Source: Clytia hemisphaerica (taxonomy: Eukaryota; Cnidaria; Hydrozoa; Leptothecata; Clytiidae). Taken from it: 64,000 nucleotides of DNA. The position numbers and the translations under genes were made by a program. Below, in pieces: positions 48,401 to 59,593 of this stretch. The DNA lies in NCBI GenBank assembly GCA_902728285.1, contig CACVBU010000807.1, forward strand, positions 124,001 to 188,000, in the 5' to 3' direction. The notes below the pieces were generated by a model. That model saw only the letters and a list, made by a program, of their open reading frames with translations. It was not told where the DNA came from and searched no databases. How positions within the stretch are numbered: the first letter of the stretch is position 1; the number at the start of each line of letters is the position of its first letter.

Positions 48401-51400
48401 GGGTTTCTTGAGTTGGGGCATTTTTTGAGCTTTCCTTGATATTGATCTAAAAATTAAAAATACTTCCCTCTTGGATACATACTTTCCTAATGATAGACAG
48501 CAATGATTTCCCCTTCTATAAAACAGAAGCTGTAGAGTATTGTTAGGAGTGTATTATTAAGACTGCAGAAGTAGGGCAAAAATAAAGTTTAGAGAATTGA
48601 AAAAATCGAAAGATGTACAATGGAGTGTTCCATAGAACAGGCCTTTATTTCTTTTTATGCTTGCTCAATCAAATAGGTTACAAAGGAAAGAACTGCTCTC
48701 TTTCTGATTGTTCTCAAAAAATCCTTTCCTCCTTCTAAATTTACTTTTGAGCAACAGAAAGGTTTTGCGCTCTTGAATCAAGATTTTCACTTTTTTTAGT
48801 TGATAACATAGGTAACAAAAGGGCAGACATATCTGATGTGAAACCAGCAACACAAAATTTAATAACTTAGATTTTTTAGAACCTAATTAATTCTACTTAC
48901 ATTCATCATAGTACAACAATTTTTTTCATTTCCATCACCATAATAAATCTTCCCTGCAATTCCACTAAGTCCACAAATAACACCATTCAAATCTCTTTTG
49001 GTAAGGGCTTCAAAACCATAATAACCATTGTAGAGTAAGTCAACAATATATTGCAATTCTCCATAGGTTGGATGAGCTGACTGGAAAATATAAGAAGAGA
49101 AACTCTCAGACACTTGATTTCTTTTTTCAGCCTGAACCTTTTCAATTTTCTTAGCACTTTACTGGGTCAGACTGGGTGGCTCTTGATTCCTGCTTCTACA
49201 TTTTCTTTATATTTTTTTGTGGTTTGTGTAGGAGCAAAACAAGTGATAGGAGAGAATACTGGGAGCTTACTTGGGTAATTCAAAACAAACATTAACTATT
49301 TCCAGAATTGAATTTCTTGAAATATTGAAATACCGTATCTAATCTGCTCAGTAGAGATTCCATTTTACTTTCAACCCTCGCTTGAATTCACTTCTCCATT
49401 CATTTAATATATCCAATGAAATGATTATCTTGTTACACACATTGAATAGTCCTAGAAAAATACAATCATAGCTACATGGCTTCACAAGTTTGTCAAATTC
49501 CAGCTGCTTTGTGATTTCTGCAATCACTCTTCAGAATTAGATGTATGTATGTTAGTCCTGATGTTTAGTAAACCAAACATACCAAACAAAACTCTAAACC
49601 CAGGCTGGACTTAAAAAATTGTTGGTTTGCCGTCACCGGACCCTAGATTTTGGAGGTGGGTTGGTCGGTCAGAATTTTTTTTATTTTGGCGATTTATGAA
49701 ATTTTCGTCCATGGAAGGGTTAACAGTTTGTTTACATTTAGTTAATTTTGAATAAAAAACAGAAGTGCTAGCAGGGAATTTACGATTCTTATGCTTGAGA
49801 CAAACAAGATACGAGTTTTGATTTTTTATTGTTTGAAGTTTTTGAAGGAAAAAAAATCTTCTTTAAAATGGCAATAAAATTTTTTGGGTCGGCAGGTTTC
49901 GAGGTAGGGTCAGTCGGGTGTCAGCAGTCAACAGTCCAGCCCCATTTATTAATCATTGTTGAAAATATTTTCATCTGTCTTCTATCAGGTACCTAATAGC
50001 TTGATATAAGCAAGGAGATTGGAAAAAATCACAAAACTTAATAAGCAGAAAATTTTTCAAAAAGTTAATTAGCCCCCTCCTTTGGCTATTAGGTACTCAA
50101 AGGTAAAGAATGTTCAATAATTTAGAAAAATTTGGTTTGTATTAAATCTGATTAAATTCTATAGTTGCAATTTTTTATTGCAATCTATTCATGTGCAATT
50201 CTTTCTACTGCAAACTTCAAGCTATTTTAAACACTCGTGCCTGTATTTGATTTTGCAATTTTAATTATCAAAGGATTGAACAGTACTGAAGCAAGGATTT
50301 AAAGGACCGATAAAAACTCACCTTTATCATAAGGATTGCATATTTGAATTGCCTTACAATTACTATTTGTACATCTTTTTATTTTGATGTTGACTTTGAC
50401 GAAAAGATGAACATTTGTGACAAGCCAACCATTTCCAGATTTGTTTTTTGACCCTTGAGGAAACTTTGCTTCTGTCAAATTTGAGTCGCAATGTTTACAT
50501 GATGTTTCACAGGGTTCAAAAATTTTGTCATTGAGTATTGAATTATATGGTGCATTTAAAACTCCACAAGGTATCTTGTAAGGGATATCTACATATCTCA
50601 AGTTGATGTTTTTCTTTAAAGCACTAGCCTGAGTACCAATGCTGTTGTTGATGTCTTTAGTTTGAAGGGTTGAATTGTTTGATTGGATAGATTTATCAAT
50701 TCCAGGTGTTAATTCCCCTGCATTAGTTGGTAACTCCTCTTCACTAAAACCGGACAGCTTTCTTGCAAGTAATACCATGTGCTTGTGAATGCAAAACTTT
50801 CTTCCTTGAACCTGCAAAAGCCAGATATTTCATAATTTTACCCTACATTTGACAAAAAGGTATACACTGGGGAATTGTTTGAGGTTTGTTTGCATGTGTC
50901 AATTGAGTTATCTATTCTTTAAAGCTTAGTACTCACTTGTTGAAAAAGTGGCGTTTAACACTTTAGTCGCACGCGTCTAATGATAAACGCAGGCGTTTAA
51001 CTTTTCAGATCATCTATGTACTCACTAGGAGCTCTTTAGCAAAGAGAAATAGTAAAAGAGGGGAAAAGTGAAACGAAATCAAAAGTAAAAACTAAAAATT
51101 ACAAAAAAATTAAAAAGATTTAATCTTGTTTACATTGCGGTGCCTTTGAACTTTAAACGCACAAATCAAAATTTTTTGATATGCGCGTTTAAATATTTTT
51201 TTCTAAGTTGATAAACGCCGGCGTTTAACATTAAACGCGGGCGTATAAATTAAACGCTGGCGTTTATTGAGTGTACTCACTAGAGATCTTATGGTTTTAG
51301 ACGCGCGCGTATAAAGTTACATGTCGGCGTTTAGTGTTAAACACCACTTTCTCACCAAGCTTAAGTTATGTTAGATTGTTTGAATAAACAAAGTTATTTT

Positions 51401-53044
51401 TGTTAAAATATTATGATATATGATGGTACCCTACTTTCATGCAAAAAAATTAATAATCCAATATTTCACAAAGACCAATAAACCCTCTTTTTAGCCGAAA
51501 TTTAAACTAAAAAATTTTTTTCCGAAAATCTGTCACATCTCTGTCACATCGGAGGATTTATAGTTATGCAGCTCTGTGCAAAAAATAATTAAATGAAATA
51601 AACTTCTCAAGAGAAGTTTCTGTAATGACTAAATAATTGTCAATGTAGACAATGCAGACAAAATTTCATGTTTAAACACAAAGTATCCTTCAAAAGTAAG
51701 CAATAATCAGCAAAACAACATCTATCTCATAAAAAAATTGACTAATTGGCTAAGAACTTTGATGTATGCTTATTAATAGTGATTCTTATTGACAAACATG
51801 CGTTTTTTGAGCCACCATTTTTTTTTACGAAAATCTGCTTGAGATGATGTAACCTTACTTTCATGAAAAAAATAAGAAAAAATTAATGATCCAATTTTTC
51901 ACAAAGTGCATAAAACCCTATTTTTAGCAGGTTTTGGCCCAAATTTGCCATAAAAATTTTTCTTTTTAAATTGGGCTCCGTCACATTTTGCTCACCGCCA
52001 TTTCACACATTTGTACCAAAACTGAAAAGATCCTTAGATTCAATCCTGAGAAAAGTTAACAGAAAAGGTAACAGACGAACAAACAAACAAACACAGGTTA
52101 ATTTATAGGACCTCCAGGTAGGTTCAACAAGATGGCGGACGAGGACATAAACGCTCATTTTTTAATCCCGCCTGACTCCCCTCTTCATATCTTTTGAACA
52201 CATTTTTTTTATCGACCGACCGACCCACTTTTTCAAAGTTGAGATGACGTGAACCAAGCAATTTTTAACGAATGGCCTATCCATCTAGGCTAAACTAAAA
52301 TTGGTTTGAACAAAAATTAAAAATGATACCTGTTTTGTCTTTGTAATCTTTTTATTACAGCTTCGCTGGGTGCACTTCACCATATTCTTATTGGTGTTCT
52401 TGTTATTTTTTATCATGACATGAACATACTTCATTGGACAAGAAGTTTTGTTCTCCATAGTTTTGACTGCATAGGCTTTGCTACTTATTTGAACTACAGA
52501 TGGGTAGACTTCCATAGAGGTTTGCAATTCTTTGATCTTATTCTTCATATCCAAAGAGAAATTTATCATATTGATGTCAACTTCATCAAATTTGTGAAAC
52601 ACTTTTACTGGTTGCCTTGCTGGTATTTTGCGTAAATGTTCACAGGTAAATTCCTCTACTTTTTTGGAAGAAACATAGCTCGACCTTAATTTGAGGCAGG
52701 TTTTGCTGTGGCAGACAGATAAGTTGTCTGTGGATATAAAACAAAAAGCACGGTCTCCAGCCACTGACACCTTTGCAGACATAAATGTGCCAACAGATGA
52801 AATGTTAACTATTTCCACAAGCTCAGGCTCTGGTTCTGTTTTTTTTTGGTTTAGCAACAAACATTCCACCAAGATGAGCTCCACATTCGCAAAATTTGGG
52901 CTTAGAACGATTAGTGTATTGTTTAGAACACTTATCACAAGTACCAGTTCCACGACTACGCTTCTGACCAAGACCTGACAACAGCAATGTTGAAGTGGAC
53001 TTACGCTTTTGACCAAGGCCAATTTCAGTTTCAGAAGTAGCCAT
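45405..53044 (-). CDS. Gene A: KDZ-type (HMGXB3-like) transposase, nine exons
   Basis: Exons: 52330-53044 (ATG 53042-53044), 50322-50811, 49369-49451, 48901-49080, 48158-48446, 47903-48033, 47176-47301, 46542-46796, 45405-45824; all GT/AG with matching phases, about 895 aa. N-terminal zinc module: 'CDKCSKQYTNRSKPKFCECG'. Residues about 120-150 have 'VCHSKTC' and 'FTCEHL'. Exon 2 holds a CxC4-like cluster ('CKHCDSNL', 'RCTNSNCKAI'). The C-terminal half has the KDZ-type nuclease layout: 'GGFYHFVCPHG', 'ESVRDAADLWLSLKYPP', 'FICDTPC' (likely catalytic Asp), 'GDRFHARSKPHKSPLC' and 'HQESMNNKKNNLR' (likely Glu). KDZ enzymes are RNase-H-fold DDE transposases; vertebrate HMGXB3 is a domesticated relative. 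I infer it mobilises this element. Exon 1 has a one-base excess in an A9 run (52839-52847). Without it the exon is 714 nt and in phase. Confidence 0.75.
47374..47707. mobile_element. 334-bp MITE in a gene A intron, G-tract ends, 6-bp TSD
   Basis: Begins with G11-TTTCA and ends TGAAAC7. Flanks TCAACT at 47368-47373 and 47708-47713. The interior is a degenerate CGGAATTT-type tandem repeat, which explains the spurious 81-aa frame at 47350. Confidence 0.75.
49570..50110. repeat. Low-complexity intron segment with old repeat ends
   Basis: GGTCGGTCAGAATTTTTTT and GGTCGGCAGGTTTCGAGGTA lie about 230 bases apart. 50040-50100 has AAAATTTTTCAAAAAGTTAATTAGC, related to words near 10240 and 32480. No coding signal. 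Confidence 0.35.
50935..51357. mobile_element. MITE with AAACGC-rich interior in gene A intron 1
   Basis: Ends TGTTGAAAAAGTGGCGTTTA and the complement of TGGTGAGAAAGTGGTGTTTA. The interior repeats GTACTCACTAG and AACGCNGGCGTTTA palindromes. Flanking AAGCTTA on both sides may be the target duplication. Confidence 0.65.
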
Positions 53045-53149
53045 GGATTTGTGTTCAGTGCGATATTATCGTAATGTAGAGCAATGAGAGGAGCAAAGAA
53101 AAGGGTTATCCAGTAATAGAATTTAAAAAACAATTTCCAGTCAGTCCAA

Positions 53150-53411
53150 GCCAGTATAAAACAATTTAAAGAATCAGCTAAAGGGTTATCCGTAATCGTG
53201 TCCAAAACAATTCCAGTCCAGTATAAAACAATTTAAAGAATCAGCTAAAGGGTTATCCGTAATCGTGTCCAAAACAATTCCAGTCCAGTATAAAACAATT
53301 TAAAGAATCAGTTAAAGGGTTATCCGTAATCGTGTCCAAAACAATTCCAGTCCAGTATAAAACAATTTAAAGAATCAGCTATGTCCAAAACAGTTCCAGT
53401 CCAGTGTAAAA
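53150..53411 (-). repeat. 67-bp tandem repeat just upstream of gene A
   Basis: Nearly four copies of a unit with AGTATAAAACAATTTAAAGA and GGGTTATCCGTAATCGTGTC, starting about 110 bases 5' of gene A's ATG. The position suits a promoter or transposase-binding repeat, but that is only inference. Confidence 0.75.
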
Positions 53412-53672
53412 ACAGTTCAAAAAAATATCGTCTTCGCCTCACATGGGGTTCTGCTCACATGGCCGATGTAAACAAAAAAATTGACTAAAATACAGATCAG
53501 AATGGATTTTGCAAGGCCGTAACTTAATTGTAAGTCAAAATAGTTTGTAATCCATGGTAAAACACAGAATACTCTGAACACTCACCGCGAAAACTTTAAA
53601 GGCACGCATGCGCATGTAGAGAATGAAACGAACCAATGAAAAAGATCTTGTAATAATCTCATCTCATCTGCA

Positions 53673-53784
53673 AAAATCATGAATTTCCAGGCCTTGCAAT
53701 TTTGCCTGGAAATGCAAAAAATCGCCAATTACTCGTTACTTGCACGATAATATCGTGGAAACTTTTTGATTTTGGAATCTACAT
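53673..53784 (-). repeat. Right terminal inverted repeat of the giant element, inner part
   Basis: Inverted match to 29803-29914. Interrupted at 53784 by the LTR retrotransposon; the outer part is at 59212-59311. Confidence 0.85.
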
Positions 53785-54089
53785 CGTAATTAAAGTAAGA
53801 CAGCTTATAAGAGATAATGGAAGTCTTAACTCGATAAGAACCTAATAGCATATGAAACACGAGACTGCGACAAAACGAAAGTGATAAAAACATGTCTCGA
53901 TAAACCTAACATAAAATATATACTCAATACTATAAACAATAAAATAAGCGAGACTCATCTCGCAGGAGGAGTTCATAATGGGGCGCGTAAAGCGCACGAA
54001 TAAATGTTAACAAAAGGTAATCCACGAAGGAGTTTACGAATGGGGCGCGAAAGCACCAAAATAACAAATAAAATAAACAACAACTGGCG
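53785..54089 (-). repeat. 3' LTR
   Basis: On the minus strand it begins CGCCAGTTGTTGTTTATTTT. It lies 11 bases beyond the polyprotein stop; a purine-rich stretch (AATGAAGAATGAAGAAG) precedes it. Confidence 0.9.
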
Positions 54090-54100
54090 TGGTCACTTCT

Positions 54101-57100
54101 TCATTCTTCATTCTCCGATTCTTCATGACCTAGTTCAAATTCACCAGATCGCATCCATAATGGTTGGTTGCGATTACGCGTAGGGCGACGCGGTTGTTCA
54201 TTAGCGACAGGTTGTTGAGTAGATAATTCAGACTCATGAATAGTTTCAGTATCTGAGTCACTGTCCTCCATAGATGGTAACCGGTAGCTTTGCGAACCGT
54301 CAGATAATGGAACAACTGGGATGATCTCGGTGAGTTTAAGGAGGTATCGTTTGGAACGAAGTTGTGATTTTACGAGTTTTTGTAGCAAGCAAGAATCGCC
54401 CTCGATGGAAACGATGATATATCGATCACGTGGTTTGGTTTTGTCTCGTTCCGATTTGATATAAACAAGGGAGCCAACTTTGACATCAGCGATGGATGCT
54501 AAGTGTCCGCCACGTGCTTTGTGTTTAGCACTTGACGCATGATTGGCTTTTCGTGAGTTAGTTTTCGTCTCACAAATAACTTCGTCTGGTGTGTAGATGG
54601 CTTTGCCGGAGAACTGATCTCGTTGGTGAAAGATTTCCCAAGCCGACAAACCAGGCATGCGTAATCTGGAATTAAGCTGAGAAACAACATTGGCTAGTGA
54701 AATGGACGACATTGGTCCACCGTCAGGCATTTGGCGAACAATTTCTTTGTGGAGCTCGTTGATGGCTTTTTCTGCAACTGGGTTCTTGTTTGGATTCTTA
54801 ACTCTTCCGTAGTCAAGGGTTATTTGATGTTGTTGAAGGACAAGATTATCACGAAGGGCGTAAAGTCCAGGTGCATTGTCGACTCGAACAATAGCGGCTG
54901 TTTGAGGTGTTGGACGCAGAAGTGACACTGATGTAATCAAAGCTTCAAGCATGGTGTCTTGGTTTTCGTCTGTGTATAAGGTGGCTATGGTGTAGGACGA
55001 AAGGGTATCGCGTAGGACAAAGATAATCTGTTTGGCTCGACGGACGACATCAGCAGCGAAGTCGGTGCCAGGGGTAGCAGGTAGTTGCGATGACGATTGT
55101 TGGTGAAGCTCTTTCGGAACTGATTGTAGAGCTCGACATTCCGTACATGTGTTTGAAACGTGAGAGATTACATCATCAGCATTCAAGGCGAAGAAGAAAC
55201 GGTGGAAGATACGTTTCAATTGGTGGTTGGTCGGATGGTTCAGACGTAGGTGGATGGCTGTGATAATACCTGAAAGAACATGTGCGGGAATAATAAGCAA
55301 TTCCTTTTCTGGTTGGAAAGGTTCAGCATGTCGAACAACAAGCAACCCATCACGACTGATAGTTGCTTTTTGCAAATAACGTTTGACTGCGGTCTGCTTC
55401 TTCTTCTTTGACGTTGGTCTGGTACCTTGTGAAAGGTGGGCATGGACGCGGCGGAGGTCTGGACAGTCCATTTGAAGTTGCTTGATGGCAGGACGGTTAA
55501 AGAATGGCATAGCATGGGTACCGGATAAAATTTGCTCAGCAGACACATTTCTTACTGAAATGTCACAGCATTCAGCAACAAACTTGCAAATTTGACAGGA
55601 TGGTGAATGACATTCGGGTGGGTTACGCGATTGGAAGTCACTAGGAAGATTGTCGGATCCTTTTATATGTTGTACATCTACTTTGTAATCAGAGAGTACA
55701 GACATAAAGGTAGCTACACGTGCGCTAGCTGAAAATTCACCACGGATCATCTTGGACCAGGCTTGTACACATGGTCTGTTATCAGTCAAAATCTGGGATG
55801 TATGCGGAGATTGTCTAATAAATGGTCCAAAATGTTTGACGGATGAAGCAATACTGAGTGCCTCAATTTCGCAGGGGCACCATGATGACTGGTGGCCTTT
55901 CAGTTTAGCACTGAAAAATCCACCCAATTTGATATTGTTGTCTCTCATTAGGTAAAGTACGGAGCCGATACCAACCTTGGATCCATCATGAACGAGGATT
56001 AATTGATCCGATGGTCGAGGAAGGGTAATGTGTTCTGCTGATAATAAGGTTTCTTGGAGCGTCTTGAACGACAGAAGAAGATTGTCAGTCCACAATATGG
56101 CATCAGTTTTTGCCTTGCCAGCGATGGCATTTTCAAGGTCTTCTAAATAACGAGAACAGCCTCTGATGACACGATTGAATACTTTGTAGGAGCCAATGAA
56201 TGAGCGGAGCGCAGTTACAGTTTTAGGTGGATCACAGGATGCTAACGGTGTGATTTTATGTTGAGAAGCAGAAATTGTCCCATTGTGCCAGTCCCAACCA
56301 AGAATCTGTAAACGTGTTGGAGCGACAACGGTTTTGTTTGCTTTGAGGGTCAAGTTACTTGAGCGAATCCTTTCAAGGGTTTTGGACCAGTTGGAAAATA
56401 AAGTTGGAATATCTTTACCCCCAACATACAAATCATCTGCTATCTTTGCCACACATCCTTCTTGTATAAGGGGACCAAGAACAGCACACATTGTTTCTTC
56501 GAGAGTTTCAGAAGATCCTGGCATTCCCTGGGCGGATACAGCGTAAATACGTAAGCCTTTGAAAGGTGTAGGTGTGGCACACCATTTCATGGATCCCTTT
56601 TCAAGAGGGATTTGGTAGAACGCATCACGGAGATCAGTGGCAATAATGTAATTCCATGTAGATATCGTTCGTAAAGTTTCATCAACAGTTGGCATGATAG
56701 TTGGTAAAGTTTTACTGTACTCTCCTATAGTGGTAAATGCGGTTACTAAACGATAGCCGCCACTGGGCTTTTTAACAAGAAATGAGGGACTAACATGTTC
56801 AACAGCAACATCAACATCTTCAGGGCGAACGAAGACTCCTTGCTGTTCTAATTCGTCAAACTTTGATTGAAGAAGTTGTTTGTTTTCAGGTGAGTACGAC
56901 GGTACACGAAGTTTCCGATTCGGTGGTGATACTGGACCGATGTTAACTCTGGCTCTCACTTTACCGAAGGTGTCATTGTAGCGACCAATGGTAGGATCGA
57001 AAACTGAGGAATACTTTTCATGAAGGGTATCGAAGTGGTCATTCCATTCATTGGACAGCTGTTTGTCAATCGTGATGTTGTGGAGAGAACTGGTTGACGG

Positions 57101-58822
57101 TTGATGGTTGATTGTTGGATTAGGTAATTTCCCAATTGGCTGGCAGATGGTTGGCTCGATTTCGGACGTATTTCTAATCTGGCAAAAATGATCACTATTT
57201 TTCAAACGAATAGCAGAATTTGTGTAATTTGTAAGACTTATCTTACCATCAACAACAGGAGTGATTTGGGGTCGGGGCCATCTCGATGTATCATAAGTTT
57301 TTGAGTCTGTACGAGGTTCTAAAGCGACAAATTTCTCATCCATAAATTTTGGAATATCAAGCATGATACTTTCACCAGGGAGGACGGTACTAGGTCGTTG
57401 AGTACGGCAAACAAACGTTTGAATTCTGCGCATAGATGGGTGATCAGTGGTGGGAGAACATGCGTAAGGGACTACGTCTTTGTCCTTAATTATGATGTGT
57501 TTCTTTGCAGATCGAATAGCAATGTCATTGAATTCAAGGAAAGGTTCACCAGCAATGATATCAGATCCTATATCACCTTTAATAACAAGGGCATCAAGTT
57601 TGAATGTATGTGAACCCCGAGTTATGGAAACGTTTTTAATTTCACCAAGTGTGTTTAAAGGTGTTGTTACATCAGCTTGGACAGCTCCTTGGACAGTTGT
57701 TTGAATGTCTAAGCCTACAGATTTAGCGAAACGTTCACTGACAAGGCTTGATTCAGCACCTGTGTCAAGACAAACAGTTGCTGGAAATTGTTTGTAAAAA
57801 CATTGCATGTGAGGGGAGCTACTGGTACTAACACGACGTTGAATGACATGTGATCGTTGGATAATTTGTGAAGAATTTTCTTCTGGCTGAAATTCGTCAG
57901 TTTGTGGGTCGAACATTGTTGGGTCCTCAATTTCAACTTGTCTAACTCTGCTCATGCGACGACGGTCAGCCTCGGGTAAAAATCTGCATTGTGAAAGATA
58001 GTGTGTGTCAGATGGTCTGTTAGCGGTTCGACATAAAACGCAGTACTTTTTGTTGGATGATTGCTGGTAATTTGGTCTACGAGTGTTCATTTGAGAGCGC
58101 ATAACCCGTGATTCTTCTACAGTTTGAAGTTCACTTAACAAAGCATCTAAAGCCTGTGATATTTCAGGTTTAATTGAAGCGAGTGTTTTATTTCTCAACT
58201 CAGCTCCATATCGTTGTTTTATAAGTGCCGGAAGTCCTGGGTTTATGCGTTCCAACCATAGCAAAACAATAACATTTTCGATTGAAGGTGTGATCTCCTC
58301 GTCGACGTCGATAGCGATGCCATGATGGGTCAAACCAGTGTCTTCTGTGACTAGATTATCGTCGAAGAAAGATACGATACGTTGGTAAAGGTCTTCTGGT
58401 CGTTCATCGGTTTGTAAACGAATTTGGGTTAAGTCAAGAAAACGTGAGCCTGTAGTTTGAAATCCATAGTGTTCTCTGATTTTGGTCCAAATGTTGTTCA
58501 ATGAAGTGGAACTTTTAACAATGGTGTTACGAGAGATTATGGTTGCATAATTTGCAATTTGTCCAAGCATGAGTTCCAAGTGGGCACATTTCTGAGCAGC
58601 TGTGCGACGACGAGCTTCTGGGATGTTTTCTCCATCATTAGTGAAACCACGAGTGGGAGTGGCAGTTGACTTTTTCTGCCAACTGATTCCTTCCTCAAGG
58701 AAAGGAGCAAAGTTGTTGTCAAGTGATAATATGTATATCAAATTCTCTTTCCAATTTGTAAAAGAATTAAGAGTCTCAGTTTTCGTTAGAGTCCACTGCT
58801 TTGGAGCTCTCGAGGTTGCCAT
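54101..58822 (-). CDS. Gag-pol polyprotein, 1573 aa, uninterrupted
   Basis: Domains in order: a Gag-like region (about 1-250); a zinc knuckle-like 'CVLC...THYLSQC' (about 265-285); aspartic protease 'LDTGAESSLVS' (about 355); reverse transcriptase (about 640-830) with 'LVKKPSGGYRLV', 'ATDLRDAFYQIPL', 'SAQGMPGSS' and 'IADDLYVGGK'; RNase H (about 935-1060, 'LVHDGSKVGIGS', 'TDNRPC', 'SDFQSRNPP'); integrase with HHCC ('HLRLNHPTNHQLKRI', 'CTECRAL') and a DDE core ('DFAADV', 'VRVDNAPG', 'PVAEKAINELHKE'). The order PR-RT-RH-IN and the RT core point to Ty3/gypsy (Metaviridae). No envelope frame follows. The intact frame and near-identical LTRs suggest recent activity. The first ATG was used; it lies 82 bases inside the LTR. 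Confidence 0.92.
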   Translation of the reverse strand: MATSRAPKQWTLTKTETLNSFTNWKENLIYILSLDNNFAPFLEEGISWQKKSTATPTRGFTNDGENIPEARRRTAAQKCAHLELMLGQIANYATIISRNTIVKSSTSLNNIWTKIREHYGFQTTGSRFLDLTQIRLQTDERPEDLYQRIVSFFDDNLVTEDTGLTHHGIAIDVDEEITPSIENVIVLLWLERINPGLPALIKQRYGAELRNKTLASIKPEISQALDALLSELQTVEESRVMRSQMNTRRPNYQQSSNKKYCVLCRTANRPSDTHYLSQCRFLPEADRRRMSRVRQVEIEDPTMFDPQTDEFQPEENSSQIIQRSHVIQRRVSTSSSPHMQCFYKQFPATVCLDTGAESSLVSERFAKSVGLDIQTTVQGAVQADVTTPLNTLGEIKNVSITRGSHTFKLDALVIKGDIGSDIIAGEPFLEFNDIAIRSAKKHIIIKDKDVVPYACSPTTDHPSMRRIQTFVCRTQRPSTVLPGESIMLDIPKFMDEKFVALEPRTDSKTYDTSRWPRPQITPVVDGKISLTNYTNSAIRLKNSDHFCQIRNTSEIEPTICQPIGKLPNPTINHQPSTSSLHNITIDKQLSNEWNDHFDTLHEKYSSVFDPTIGRYNDTFGKVRARVNIGPVSPPNRKLRVPSYSPENKQLLQSKFDELEQQGVFVRPEDVDVAVEHVSPSFLVKKPSGGYRLVTAFTTIGEYSKTLPTIMPTVDETLRTISTWNYIIATDLRDAFYQIPLEKGSMKWCATPTPFKGLRIYAVSAQGMPGSSETLEETMCAVLGPLIQEGCVAKIADDLYVGGKDIPTLFSNWSKTLERIRSSNLTLKANKTVVAPTRLQILGWDWHNGTISASQHKITPLASCDPPKTVTALRSFIGSYKVFNRVIRGCSRYLEDLENAIAGKAKTDAILWTDNLLLSFKTLQETLLSAEHITLPRPSDQLILVHDGSKVGIGSVLYLMRDNNIKLGGFFSAKLKGHQSSWCPCEIEALSIASSVKHFGPFIRQSPHTSQILTDNRPCVQAWSKMIRGEFSASARVATFMSVLSDYKVDVQHIKGSDNLPSDFQSRNPPECHSPSCQICKFVAECCDISVRNVSAEQILSGTHAMPFFNRPAIKQLQMDCPDLRRVHAHLSQGTRPTSKKKKQTAVKRYLQKATISRDGLLVVRHAEPFQPEKELLIIPAHVLSGIITAIHLRLNHPTNHQLKRIFHRFFFALNADDVISHVSNTCTECRALQSVPKELHQQSSSQLPATPGTDFAADVVRRAKQIIFVLRDTLSSYTIATLYTDENQDTMLEALITSVSLLRPTPQTAAIVRVDNAPGLYALRDNLVLQQHQITLDYGRVKNPNKNPVAEKAINELHKEIVRQMPDGGPMSSISLANVVSQLNSRLRMPGLSAWEIFHQRDQFSGKAIYTPDEVICETKTNSRKANHASSAKHKARGGHLASIADVKVGSLVYIKSERDKTKPRDRYIIVSIEGDSCLLQKLVKSQLRSKRYLLKLTEIIPVVPLSDGSQSYRLPSMEDSDSDTETIHESELSTQQPVANEQPRRPTRNRNQPLWMRSGEFELGHEESENEE

Positions 58823-58903
58823 TTCTTCAAGGTGTCTTGATCAGAATAAATGTATCAGCAATTATTCTTCTTGTAGCCAAGTTCGTTCTAGAACCTATCA
58901 CCA

Positions 58904-59208
58904 CGTAATTAAAGTAAGACAGCTTATAAGAGATAATGGAAGTCTTAACTCGATAAGAACCTAATAGCATATGAAACACGAGACTGCGACAAAACGAAAG
59001 TGATAAAAACATGTCTCGATAAACCTAACATAAAATATATACTCAACACTATAAACAATAAAATAAGCGAGACTCATCTCGCAGGAGGAGTTCATAATGG
59101 GGCGCGTAAAGCGCACGAATAAATGTTAACAAAAGGTAATCCACGAAGGAGTTTACGAATGGGGCGCGAAAGCACCAAAATAACAAATAAAATAAACAAC
59201 AACTGGCG
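58904..59208 (-). repeat. 5' LTR
   Basis: Same 305 bases as the other LTR with one substitution. Promoter and polyadenylation signals are expected here; a TATATA-containing stretch is visible near 59035, but I did not fix a start site. Confidence 0.9.
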
Positions 59209-59211
59209 CAT

Positions 59212-59311
59212 ATACTAATTCGAGAGTTTCCATCGAAAAAAGTGGAATCTAAGAGGTGTATCACGAAAATCATTTTCTAGCCACTTTTTTCGACCTCAGC
59301 CGCGCGACTAT
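59212..59311 (-). repeat. Right terminal inverted repeat, outer part
   Basis: Inverted match to about 29711-29800 (CGACCTCAGCC[G]CGCGACTAT). It ends exactly where the transposase remnant begins. Confidence 0.85.
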
Positions 59312-59593
59312 TACGTTTGGTCTGGAAACAGACAGCAAGCATAACATTTGCCTATGATATCTACCTCTTTGACTGGAGGCTTGATGGTCTTCCAAACATT
59401 TTGCATATCAGAAAGAGCCTGCTCCTCTGGGTCACTGTTTTCCTTGCCTTCAATTGTTTCATCTGTTTCATATGTTTCATCATCTTTCTTTGGACATACT
59501 TTCATCACTGTCATCAAACAACCTTGAAACCTTTTTGATGAACTGTAATGGGATTTAGCTGGAAGGATCATCACCGGTTTGTGACCATTTATA

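Larger units (their letters stand above)
53785..59208 (-). mobile_element. Ty3/gypsy-type LTR retrotransposon, full length and young
   Basis: Two 305-bp LTRs (53785-54089 and 58904-59208) differ at one base (near 53933 against 59046). A single gag-pol frame lies between. A primer-binding site starting TGG lies next to the upstream LTR (58903 downward). The flanking CAT (53782-53784 and 59209-59211) restores the length of the interrupted terminal repeat, so a 3-bp duplication is likely. The LTRs begin CGCCAG and end TTACG rather than TG...CA. Confidence 0.9.

Noticed and set aside
54101..58822. BEL/Pao assignment of the LTR element
   Set aside because: The RT and RNase H motifs (DLRDAFYQIPL, IADDLYVGG, SDFQSRNPP) fit Ty3/gypsy better. 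No env-like frame, so a retrovirus was also rejected.
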